From assembly GCA_964035545.1 (NCBI GenBank), contig CAXIUT010000258.1, forward strand, positions 1 through 25,861: a stretch of DNA of 25,861 nt, read 5' to 3'. Made by a program: the position numbers and the translations under genes. The notes beneath the pieces are model-generated. The model was not told where the DNA came from and made no database searches. It saw only the letters and a list, made by a program, of their open reading frames with translations. The stretch is from Bugula neritina. Its lineage: Eukaryota; Bryozoa; Gymnolaemata; Cheilostomatida; Bugulidae. Shown here piece by piece: positions 1-7,883 of this stretch; position 1 is the stretch's first letter; each line of letters opens with the position of its first letter.

Positions 1-75
1 CCCAACCCCAACCCCAACCCCAACCCCAACCCCAACCCCAACCCCAACCCCAACCCCAACCCCAACCCCAACCCC
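1..75. repeat. Left telomere, CCCCAA repeats
   Basis: Twelve and a half uninterrupted copies of CCCCAA run from the first base to position 75 and then stop abruptly in unique AT-rich sequence. This is the C-rich strand of a GGGGTT telomere, the type known in Tetrahymena and relatives. Spirotrich ciliates use CCCCAAAA, and Paramecium mixes GGGGTT with GGGTTT. No variant unit is seen here. The first gene's stop codon lies only about 60 bp inside the telomere. Confidence 0.98.
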
Positions 76-133
76 TACTATTATTATCAAATATAAGAAT
101 AAATTATGATGTAAAATATGTTTCAATATGCTA

Positions 134-2229
134 TCATTGTCTGAATCTGTTAAGTTTTCTTCTCATTTTCTAGTTCTAACCTTAAACCTCTAAAATCCTT
201 TTTTCATATTCAGCTTTCATTCTTTATTCCGCCTAATCATACTTCTCCAACATCTATACTGCCCTTAACCTTGTATCTCTTTCTTTCTTCAATGCCTCTC
301 CCAATCGTGCCTCCAAGTCAGCTATTTTAGTCTCTCTTTCATCTCCCATCTGTGCATTTCGATACTAGTTGCTTCTTTTCAACCTGGTCAATTCATTTTA
401 AAGACATTCTTTCTCATTTGTTAAAATTGATGCTCTTGATCGCTACTGAGTAAGATCTTTCATATATTGAGTGGTTAATCCTTTCTACTTTTATAGTAAT
501 CTATTGTTATTTCTATTTTAACTTTCATATTAATGCATTTTTTATTCATATTTGTTTTAAAGATCCTTTAGTGCACGTTCCTTTTGGTTTAGTATTTTAG
601 TCAAAGAATCATTTTTAGCCTCATACTACTTTAACTTACAATAATTTATGATCCGCTACTCATACGTATGTTCTCTACAAATTTCAAATTTTATTCTTTC
701 AATATTCCATTTTCTCTCTTATACTTCTAAATCTGATTTTTTAAACCTAATTAAGCCTACATAAACACAGATTATCCTTCTTATTTCTCTTCAACAATCC
801 CTCTCATCTTCTACTGATACTCACTTAACATCTTTTAGTAATTTTAACGCTGTTTTGATTGCTACTCTCGATGACGATCACTCATATTTTCGAGCAATTT
901 TTCTAATTGTTCAACTCTTAGACCTGCTTTGTCTCTTTGTAACAGAACTTATTCAAGTTTCTATTTGCTTTGATTCATTGTCTAGTGAATTGATTACTAT
1001 CGACGAGTTAAGGTGGCTATCCTTGATTAATAAACCTCACACATTCTTAGAGTTTACTCTAAATTCGATTTGATTTTTTAATTCTACCTTCTCAAAGTTC
1101 TTAATGAATCTTTATTTGTTTCTAACTCTCTTTATAAAATCATCATCTTGTTAAATGACTATTTCTCTCTTTTAGTTGAATTTTATAATTAACTCTTCAT
1201 TGAATCCATATCAATTGACAATCTTTAACCTTCTTCTCTTGATATTTTTTTATCATTAAACATTTGACTTCTAAGATTCTTTAATTCTGACTCCAACTTG
1301 CCAATCCTTATTTCCATTTAATTATTTCCACTTTATAAACTAATATTTTATTAACTTAAACGATTAACACTCTTCTACAAAAAGTCTTTTACCTTTAATA
1401 AATTATCTACACTCATCAATGCTTCCTTTAACTCTTAAGATTGACGTCTAAAAGCATCATAATATTTCTATCCATTTATCTTCTCTTCTTCTAATTCCCT
1501 TTCTAGATCAATTTCTTTGCTCTCAACCTGTCTATAAGCATCTAGAATATGCTAACTCTCCTATCGAATCAACAAACTTTTCTCATTCTACATTTCACGC
1601 ATTAGTTTTACTTTATTATGATAGTGATACTGTATGCTGTAGTCAAGTTTTATTCTGGATACCCTCGATGATATATTTCTAATATCTTTTTACATTTGTT
1701 TCTGTTCTACTAGATCAGATATTCCTTCTCCCTGATAAATGATTATGCCTTTTTCTCAGCATCTTATAATTGAGAATATAACATAGCTATCTATATAGTT
1801 GTACTTGTACCATCTTTTTCTGTTTGAGTATTGTTTCATCATAAGATACCAACAAATTATCAAGATACTGTAGTTGTCCTAACTACGCATGATAAGTCAC
1901 AGATATATCACCTATTTTTTATAACTATCTCAAAACTGCAAAAGAATCTATTCCTAACTTTTTTTGAGAAACAGATAACTCATAACCAAGTCGTGTATCT
2001 ATATGTTTACATGTGTACTAACTTGATGTAGGATAGTGATTTATTAATTTTTGTTATTGATGATTTCTATTAGTTCTTTTTAGGATTGTTTTCTGTCGAA
2101 TTGCTAACCTGCCCGACGACTACCTCCAAGGTCGAGGATAGTTTCTTTATCGTCTATGTTTTGAATTATGTACTTCGCATGAGGTTTAAATTATATCGAT
2201 TATTACGTTAAATTCGACATCAAACTCAT
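134..2229 (-). CDS. Coiled-coil protein of unknown function, four short introns
   Basis: Read with TAA/TAG as Gln, this gives about 669 residues dominated by Glu, Lys, Gln and Leu in heptad-like spacing, with no enzyme motif seen. The C-terminal half is an almost continuous coiled coil, so a structural role (cytoskeletal or basal-body scaffold) is possible but is inference. Four GT...AG introns are needed to keep the frame: 1999-2018 (20 nt), 1791-1810 (20 nt), 1637-1662 (26 nt) and 620-639 (20 nt; a 14-nt version 626-639 would also work). All four lengths are non-multiples of 3, and the spliced frame ends at TGA 134-136. The start is ATG at 2229; a second ATG three codons on (2220) is equally possible. 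It is head to head with the gene at 2437, 207 bp away. Confidence 0.85.
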
Positions 2230-2436
2230 CAATAACCAATCATTAATTAATATTTTGATATTTAAACCTTAAATTGAATCAAAAGACAACAATATTGATA
2301 TCCTTGTTAAATTGATATTATTTTTTTCAGAAGAATATACCTTTCTTAAAAACTAAATCAAAGGTTATTTCAAAATAATTGATCTCTTCAATATCTTTAT
2401 TATCTTTGAATTGTTCTTAAATATTATTTATTTAAA

Positions 2437-2948
2437 ATGAATAATGGAGATGATCTATTGTTTGTTTTCAATCAGTATTTGGTATCAAAGAATCCAGTAA
2501 TACCTCGTCCAATATTTCCCAAAAATTAATGAAATTATTCTTCGGTATTGAATCTGTTTCTTTGGTTGAGAGTGGTATTGTAATTTCGAACATGTTTCCA
2601 TATCTTTTGATCAAAATGATGTCTGAAGGGAGGAACTATATAGATTGTTCCACAAACTATCGCTGTTATCTTAGCTATTTTTCCCATCTTAATAAGAAGA
2701 GTATGTACCTTAGTTGATTTATTTATTATGATTGATAATTATCATATTTGGATGCATTGATTGTTATTTATATAGGGAATTGAAAATTCAGTCTATTACA
2801 TGATAAGGAAAGGTAATTTGATAAAAAATAGCAAGCTCTGAAGGTTATTTGGTTCGTATCAGTCAAATCACCTCGAGGGCTCACAAACTACTTTGAATGG
2901 ACAACTACAAATAATCTACTAAAGTATTCATCTTATCATCTATTTTGA
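2437..2948 (+). CDS. Small hypothetical protein, intron model uncertain
   Basis: A tentative gene of about 133 residues. The first exon starts at ATG 2437. A 23-nt GT...AG intron (2469-2491) joins it to a frame containing the segment MKLFFGIESVSLVESG. A longer intron, best fit 2705-2791 (87 nt, unusually long here), joins to a last exon ending KYSSYHLF and TGA at 2946. The last exon is the best supported part. Its final codons align in the same frame, stop included, with the tail of the chimeric gene at 5134-5711, which arose from a duplicate of this DNA. No family was recognised. The first exons could instead be non-coding, or the gene could begin at ATG 2529. Confidence 0.4.
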
Positions 2949-3103
2949 TCACAATGAATATTTCTATTTTTTCTTATGCTGTAATTTAAAGAAATTCTGA
3001 AAGTTTTTAACTTAAGTATGATATTTAATACAATACTATTTTGTCTTATATTTTTTTAATAGGTGCTTCCTTGAATTTAGAAATGCATAAATGTTCTAGA
3101 ATA

Positions 3104-3793
3104 TCAAGTCCTTTTGAGAAATTTCCTCAAAAAGCGGCTACCTGCTTTTATGTAAACTATTTTTTCTTTCTTCTTGAGTTTTCCCATCATCGAAACCACC
3201 ATTTTGAATTCCACTCTCATAAATCTTTCAAAAATAACCCTGAAAACTCTTGATTCTTCTTCAGGAAGTAGTCCATTTTGACACATAGACTGAATTGTTC
3301 GAGGTCTGACATAGTTTGGGTTAACTTTGATATGTTTTTGGATCTCCTTTATGCAGTTTTTGAATTTTCTTTGATTCTCTTCAGAATTAGCCCCAAAAAG
3401 TCTCCAGAGTTAAGAGTGCTGATAGACGAAGGAAATGAACAGTTTAAAGATGTTGGAAGGTAGATTTCTATCTTTTTTTTGCCTTTTCTTATCAAAGCTG
3501 TCTTATCTATCCTAAATTTAGAAATAAGTTACTCTTTTCTTAAAATGAAAGGGTTTAAGTTTAGATTTTGTTATCTTCTAAATAATCTAAGAAGGAACTT
3601 GTTTATCCTTTCCTTAATCATTTTCTTGAGAAGTCTCGATCTTCGAGTTTTGAAGAACTTCTGTCTTCTCAATTTTATTTTGAAAAATATTGTGATAAGA
3701 GCTAGGAATGGGATAGGGAGGAGCAAAGACTGGCCATGAACTATTAAAGAAGGGATAGCTGAAGGAAATACAAGTGAGTTAAGAATTCCACAT
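3104..3793 (-). CDS. Conserved unknown protein, duplicate copy 1
   Basis: An intron-free frame of 229 residues from ATG 3793 to TGA 3104-3106, with several in-frame TAA/TAG Gln codons. The N-terminus starts MWNSQ and is followed by an aromatic/proline motif (WPVFAPPYP at about residues 22-30). The middle is basic and Gln-rich. The C-terminal ~115 residues are compact and conserved (motifs NIFKLFISFVYQHS, HIKVNPNYVRPR and ESRVFR). The copy at 5869-6558 has exactly the same length and about 80% identical residues in this C-terminal part. Many of the changes are conservative (Lys/Arg, Val/Ile, Glu/Asp), which argues that both copies encode working proteins. The family is not recognised; the basic, possibly helical C-terminus could bind nucleic acid, but nothing proves it. 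The upstream 61-bp block is perfectly conserved between copies. Confidence 0.8.
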
Positions 3794-3843
3794 TTAATAT
3801 ATTATAATCAATTGACGAGTAAAGCGTATAAAACCCAGAAAAT
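3783..3843. promoter_or_regulatory. Perfectly conserved 61-bp promoter/start block, copy 1
   Basis: These 61 bp are identical to 6548-6608, although the sequence on both sides has diverged. The block covers the first codons of the minus-strand gene, its ATG (3793), an AT-rich TATA-like stretch just upstream and a GACGAGTAAAGCG core. It sits between the divergently transcribed minus-strand gene and the rhodanese gene. Such conservation of non-coding DNA between diverged duplicates suggests a core promoter; this is inference. Confidence 0.55.
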
Positions 3844-4483
3844 CTCTTGCTTTTTGGGTTTTATAAAGGAAATAATTGGTTAACTATGATAATATTAAAA
3901 GTTCTATCTGTTCAGAGTATGAGAAGAATTAAATATTTGATTTTTTTATATTTTCTTTCATGAATTCGTGATGAAAAAAATATGAGTAAACATCAATTAA
4001 TATTGTTATCTTCTGAGAAGATATTTATTCAAAATTATTATTATATTTGAAAACACTCTTATTTAAAGTTCTTTTATTAGTTTAAATGCTTTTCTTATGA
4101 CCCCCTCATAATTTTATTATATAGTCCATCTCGAAATAAAACATAAAATGTAATATTTTTAGCTATATTTATCTCAATCTTTTAGTTTCAATGGCTATTC
4201 ATCTTTAAAAGAATTTTAGTTTATGATAAAATAGTTATCTACAGCTTATAAAGTTTATCATGAGTTTTTCATCGTAATAAAATTTAATTAATAAATATAA
4301 CAAAGTTAATATCAATAAACTGAACTTTCTCTATAAGTTCTACTGTGACTCTGATGACTGACATTTCAAAGAATATTATTTGTAGAACCCTTAAGACTTT
4401 CAAAACTTTGAAAGGTTATTTCGTATTATATAAAATTTAATTTAATATTTGTGATTTAATTAATCAAGTATAATCATACTTGT
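3794..4483. other. Head-to-head intergenic region, copy 1
   Basis: A 690-bp AT-rich stretch between the start of the minus-strand gene and the rhodanese ATG. No gene was found. It holds part of the conserved 61-bp block and an 11-bp perfect inverted repeat (TATAAAACCCA at 3827-3837 with TGGGTTTTATA at 3855-3865, 17-nt spacer). It also holds a small palindrome (CTTTCAAA at 4397-4404 with TTTGAAAG at 4407-4414). Short islands, such as one around 4095 with ATGACCCC and one around 4395 with TTAAGACTTTCAAA, are shared with unit 2 and may be regulatory. Confidence 0.6.
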
Positions 4484-4849
4484 ATGAGTATTCCAGCTAG
4501 ATAGGCTCTTAAACTCATAGCTAAGAACGCAAACAATCCTAAGTTTTTGCTGCTTGATGTGCGTACTCTTCCAGAACGTCAAGCTCTTTCCATTCCTAAC
4601 TCAGAACATATCCCATTGGATCAAATTCAAAAGTCTTTAAACTCTCTATCGAAGGACACGACTTACTTGATCTACTGCAGAAGTGGACGTCGCAGTTTAG
4701 ACGCTACCAGCATTCTGAAACAACAAGGATTCGAGGCTATAAACATGGAAGGAGGGATCATCGAATGGTAAAATCTAACGTCTGCCTAGAATTCCAAGAC
4801 AGAAAAAGAAAATAAGAAGGAATCTCAGTCATGGTGCAACATTATTTGA
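4484..4849 (+). CDS. Single-domain rhodanese, duplicate copy 1
   Basis: A 121-residue protein from ATG 4484 to TGA 4847-4849, no intron. It is a small rhodanese domain with strand motif LLLDVRT (residues 22-28), the SEHIPL segment near residue 42, and an active-site loop CRSGRRS with the catalytic Cys at residue 65. The domain closes with INMEGGIIEW. Proteins of this type move sulfane sulfur from thiosulfate or persulfide donors to thiol acceptors. The glycine normally preceding the His in the GHIPGA-type loop is replaced here (SEHIP). A Lys/Glu-rich tail of about 23 residues follows the domain. The copy at 7234-7599 is identical in DNA as well as protein. No targeting peptide is obvious, so a cytosolic location is the simplest reading. 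Confidence 0.92.
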
Positions 4850-5050
4850 TAACAGTTGTTGCTTCTAGATAAAACACCAGTTTTTGATAATCGAAACTTG
4901 AATTTACATTTCTCTTTAATAAAATTTACAACACAATATTTAATAATCTCTTAACAAGTTCAGCAGTCTTAGAGTCTTTGAAATTTTAAGAAGAAAAGAT
5001 GTTGTTTATCCTTTTCTATTGGAAATTCAAAATAAATTCAAAATCATTAC

Positions 5051-5092
5051 AAAAGTATTCAAAAGTATTCAAACTCTTATCCTAAAGTATTC
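5051..5092 (+). repeat. Short direct repeats AAAAGTATTC
   Basis: AAAAGTATTC occurs twice head to tail (5051-5060 and 5061-5070) and a near-copy TAAAGTATTC lies at 5083-5092, 42-83 bp upstream of the secreted-protein ATG. The same array is at 7801-7842 upstream of the full-length gene. It may be promoter sequence; function is unknown. Confidence 0.5.
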
Positions 5093-5133
5093 CATCTTTA
5101 AATCTACATTCTTTCCATTCCTTTTAGAAATTA

Positions 5134-5711
5134 ATGAAGATCTTCAAACCTCTCCTTGCACTACTCCTCATCTTCCCTCTAGTCTTATCTCTTAGTCCAG
5201 TACCTATCTATCTATTTAGACTACACCTATCTTCCAAACTAAACTCAAAGGACCTTTTAACTGCTAGGTCAAAGCCTATGGAAACTTCGACATAGAAAAA
5301 CCTATCTGGAAGTAAGACTAAGATGAACTAAACCAAGCTCAGAAAGCAATAGACTAGATGATTTCCCACTATCATCGCTCTAACTTTCCAAGAGGTCCTA
5401 CCTACTCACTTGAGTTCTATCGAGATAGTTCTCTTAACACTGTTGCCTACATCTTCTACAAGCAAAAAGACACCAAAATTACTAAATACTATTCTCTCAA
5501 GATAGAAGACGGACCATACAAAGATAAAACTTACTTCATGGGTCATGAAGAGACAGCAGGAGTAAGACCAGGTCATGAAATGCCATTGATGAACTATAAA
5601 TATCTCTTTCTTGAAAGGATAATATCAGATACTTTACGAGATGCACTACCTATTTTGAATAGACAAAAAAAAAACATTCTACGAAGGTATTTATCTAATT
5701 ATCTCTTCTGA
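5134..5711 (+). CDS. Truncated, chimeric secreted protein at the duplication junction
   Basis: About 185 residues after removal of a 20-nt intron (GTACCTATCTATCTATTTAG, 5200-5219). A signal peptide opens the protein (MKIFKPLLALLLIFPLVLS). Residues 1-141 are identical to the start of the full-length protein at 7884. From codon 142 (GAA here, TAA = Gln in the other copy) the two drift apart, and after about residue 160 the sequence is unrelated. The last codons (ending RYLSNYLF and TGA 5709-5711) resemble, in the same frame, the tail of the gene at 2437-2948 (KYSSYHLF). The duplication breakpoint thus joined the 5' part of one gene to the 3' end of another. It could be a functional short secreted protein or a decaying relic; the open frame and intact signal peptide keep the first option alive. 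Confidence 0.75.
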
Positions 5712-5868
5712 TCATAATGATTATTTATATATTTTCTTTTTATGTAGTAATTTCAAGTTATCCTGAAAGCTTTAACTGAAGATTTGTAGTCAATTGAATA
5801 CTATCTTCCTTATATTTTTTAAATAGGTAATCCCTTGAAATTTATAAATGCATAAATATTCTTGAATA

Positions 5869-6558
5869 TCAAGTCTTTTTGAGAAATTATCTCAAAAAAC
5901 TGTTACCTGCCTTTAAATAGACCATTCTATCCTTTCTTTTGATCTTTGCCATCATCGAAACTATCATTTTAAACTCCACAGTCATAAATCTTTCAAATAT
6001 AATCCTGAAAACCCTTGATTCTTCTTTAGAAAGCAATTCATTTTGGCACATAGATTGAATCATCCGAGGTCTGACGTAGTTCGGGTTAACTTTGATATGT
6101 TTCTGGATCTCCTTTATGCAGTTTTTGAATTTTCTTCGATTCTCCTCAGACTTAACTCCAAAGAGTTTCCAAGGCTAGGAATGCTGGTAGACAAAGGAGA
6201 TGAACAGTTTGAAGATGTTGGAAGGGATGTTTCTGTCTTTTTTTTGTTTTTTCTTTCCAAAGCTATCTTATCTATCCTAAATTTAGAAATAAGTTACTCT
6301 TTTCTTATAATGAAAGGGTTTATGTTTTTATTTGCCTATCTTTTAGACAGTCTATGGTTAACCTTTTTTATCCTTTCCAAATTCATTTTATCGATAAATC
6401 TCGATCTTCGACTTCTGAATAACTTCTGTTTTCTCAATCTTATTTTTAAAAATATTGTGATAAGAGCCAAGAATGGGGTAGGGAGGAGCAAAGACTGGCC
6501 ATGGACCATTACTAAAGGGATAACTTAAGGGAATACAGGATAGTTGCGAATTCCACAT
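5869..6558 (-). CDS. Conserved unknown protein, duplicate copy 2
   Basis: A 229-residue intron-free frame from ATG 6558 to TGA 5869-5871, the partner of the gene at 3104-3793. It shows the same architecture: MWNSQ start, aromatic/proline motif (PWPVFAPPYP, residues 21-30), basic middle and conserved C-terminal ~115 residues (NIFKLFISFVYQHS, HIKVNPNYVRPR, ESRVFR). No stop or frameshift disturbs it, so both duplicates appear intact. It is tail to tail with the chimeric gene (157 bp gap) and head to head with rhodanese copy 2 across 675 bp. Function is unknown. Equal length and largely conservative changes suggest purifying selection on the protein. Confidence 0.8.
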
Positions 6559-6608
6559 TTAATATATTATAATCAATTGACGAGTAAAGCGTATAAAACC
6601 CAGAAAAT
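6548..6608. promoter_or_regulatory. Perfectly conserved 61-bp promoter/start block, copy 2
   Basis: Identical to 3783-3843 and placed the same way, across the ATG of the minus-strand gene and its upstream region. An inverted repeat is kept here too: the arm at about 6593-6607 (ATAAAACCCAGAAAA) faces TTTTCTGGTTTTAT at 6615-6628. The right arm differs in sequence from copy 1 but still pairs. Confidence 0.5.
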
Positions 6609-7233
6609 ATATTCTTTTCTGGTTTTATGAATTAAATAGATGGTTAAAAATGATCATACTGAAAAATTCCATCTTTGCTGAGAACGAGAACTTTGAAAGT
6701 TTGTCTTGCTTTAAATATTCTTAAGTAATTGTTTTGAAGAATTTATTTTTTAAGATAACTTAATAATGTCCTCTTCATAACAGATATTCTTTCAAAATTC
6801 TTGATATCTAACTTTATTTAAGAATAATTCTTTTATTAGTTTCAATGCTTTTGCAATGACCCCTCATAATTTGATTATAAAGTTCTTCCTCAAATAAAAA
6901 AAAATGCGATTTTTTTTATCAGAAATCATCTAATACTCTTAGTTTTATGAATTCTTCATCACCAAAAGAATTTTAGTTAATGATAAAACTGTTATCTGCT
7001 ATCTTAAAAAGTTAGTCATGAATTTTTTACCATAATAAAATCATAAATATATAAATAAAGTCAATATCAATAAACTAGAACATTACTATGAGTGCCACTA
7101 TGACTCTAATGACTAATATTTCAAATATTATTATTTATAGAACTCTTAAGACTTTCAAAAGTAGTTAATATCTGATTATCATAAAGTTAAATAAATATCT
7201 GAGATTTAATTAATCAAGTATAATCATACTTGT
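6559..7233. other. Head-to-head intergenic region, copy 2
   Basis: A 675-bp AT-rich stretch between the minus-strand gene and rhodanese copy 2. It is alignable with 3794-4483 but diverged, until position 7203 where identity becomes complete. No gene or RNA was recognised. Shared islands around 6857 (ATGACCCC) and 7145 (TTAAGACTTTCAAA) are candidates for regulatory sequence. Confidence 0.55.
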
Positions 7234-7599
7234 ATGAGTATTCCAGCTAGATAGGCTCTTAAACTCATAGCTAAGAACGCAAACAATCCTAAGTTTTTGC
7301 TGCTTGATGTGCGTACTCTTCCAGAACGTCAAGCTCTTTCCATTCCTAACTCAGAACATATCCCATTGGATCAAATTCAAAAGTCTTTAAACTCTCTATC
7401 GAAGGACACGACTTACTTGATCTACTGCAGAAGTGGACGTCGCAGTTTAGACGCTACCAGCATTCTGAAACAACAAGGATTCGAGGCTATAAACATGGAA
7501 GGAGGGATCATCGAATGGTAAAATCTAACGTCTGCCTAGAATTCCAAGACAGAAAAAGAAAATAAGAAGGAATCTCAGTCATGGTGCAACATTATTTGA
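7234..7599 (+). CDS. Single-domain rhodanese, duplicate copy 2
   Basis: Identical, base for base, to the gene at 4484-4849: 121 residues, catalytic Cys65 in CRSGRRS, DVR motif at residues 25-27, no intron, TGA stop at 7597-7599. The predicted activity is the same sulfur transfer. Identity extends through the 284-bp spacer into the next gene, so selection on protein cannot explain it; recent copying or gene conversion can. The upstream region differs from copy 1 only beyond 31 bp before the ATG, so the two genes may be regulated differently at distal sites. Confidence 0.92.
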
Positions 7600-7883
7600 T
7601 AACAGTTGTTGCTTCTAGATAAAACACCAGTTTTTGATAATCGAAACTTGAATTTACATTTCTCTTTAATAAAATTTACAACACAATATTTAATAATCTC
7701 TTAACAAGTTCAGCAGTCTTAGAGTCTTTGAAATTTTAAGAAGAAAAGATGTTGTTTATCCTTTTCTATTGGAAATTCAAAATAAATTCAAAATCATTAC
7801 AAAAGTATTCAAAAGTATTCAAACTCTTATCCTAAAGTATTCCATCTTTAAATCTACATTCTTTCCATTCCTTTTAGAAATTA

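Larger units (their letters stand above)
2880..5630. repeat. Tandem duplication, unit 1
   Basis: This stretch is repeated at about 5645-8385, an offset of about 2750-2765 bp. The left edge lies in the last exon of the gene at 2437-2948 and the right edge inside the secreted-protein gene. The unit contains a 229-aa minus-strand gene, a rhodanese gene, and the 5' part of the secreted-protein gene. Bases 2880 to 4452 are clearly diverged from unit 2, with many substitutions and small indels. Bases 4453-5576 are identical to 7203-8326, and 5577-5630 differ again. Edges are judged by eye to within a few tens of bases. Confidence 0.9.

Noticed and set aside
3794-4483. Possible small RNA gene in the conserved islands of the head-to-head spacers
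   Set aside because: No tRNA cloverleaf, C/D or H/ACA boxes could be assembled, and the islands are short.
6043-6528. Plus-strand frame of about 160 codons
   Set aside because: It is the mirror of the conserved minus-strand gene; the minus-strand protein is preserved in both duplicates with equal length.
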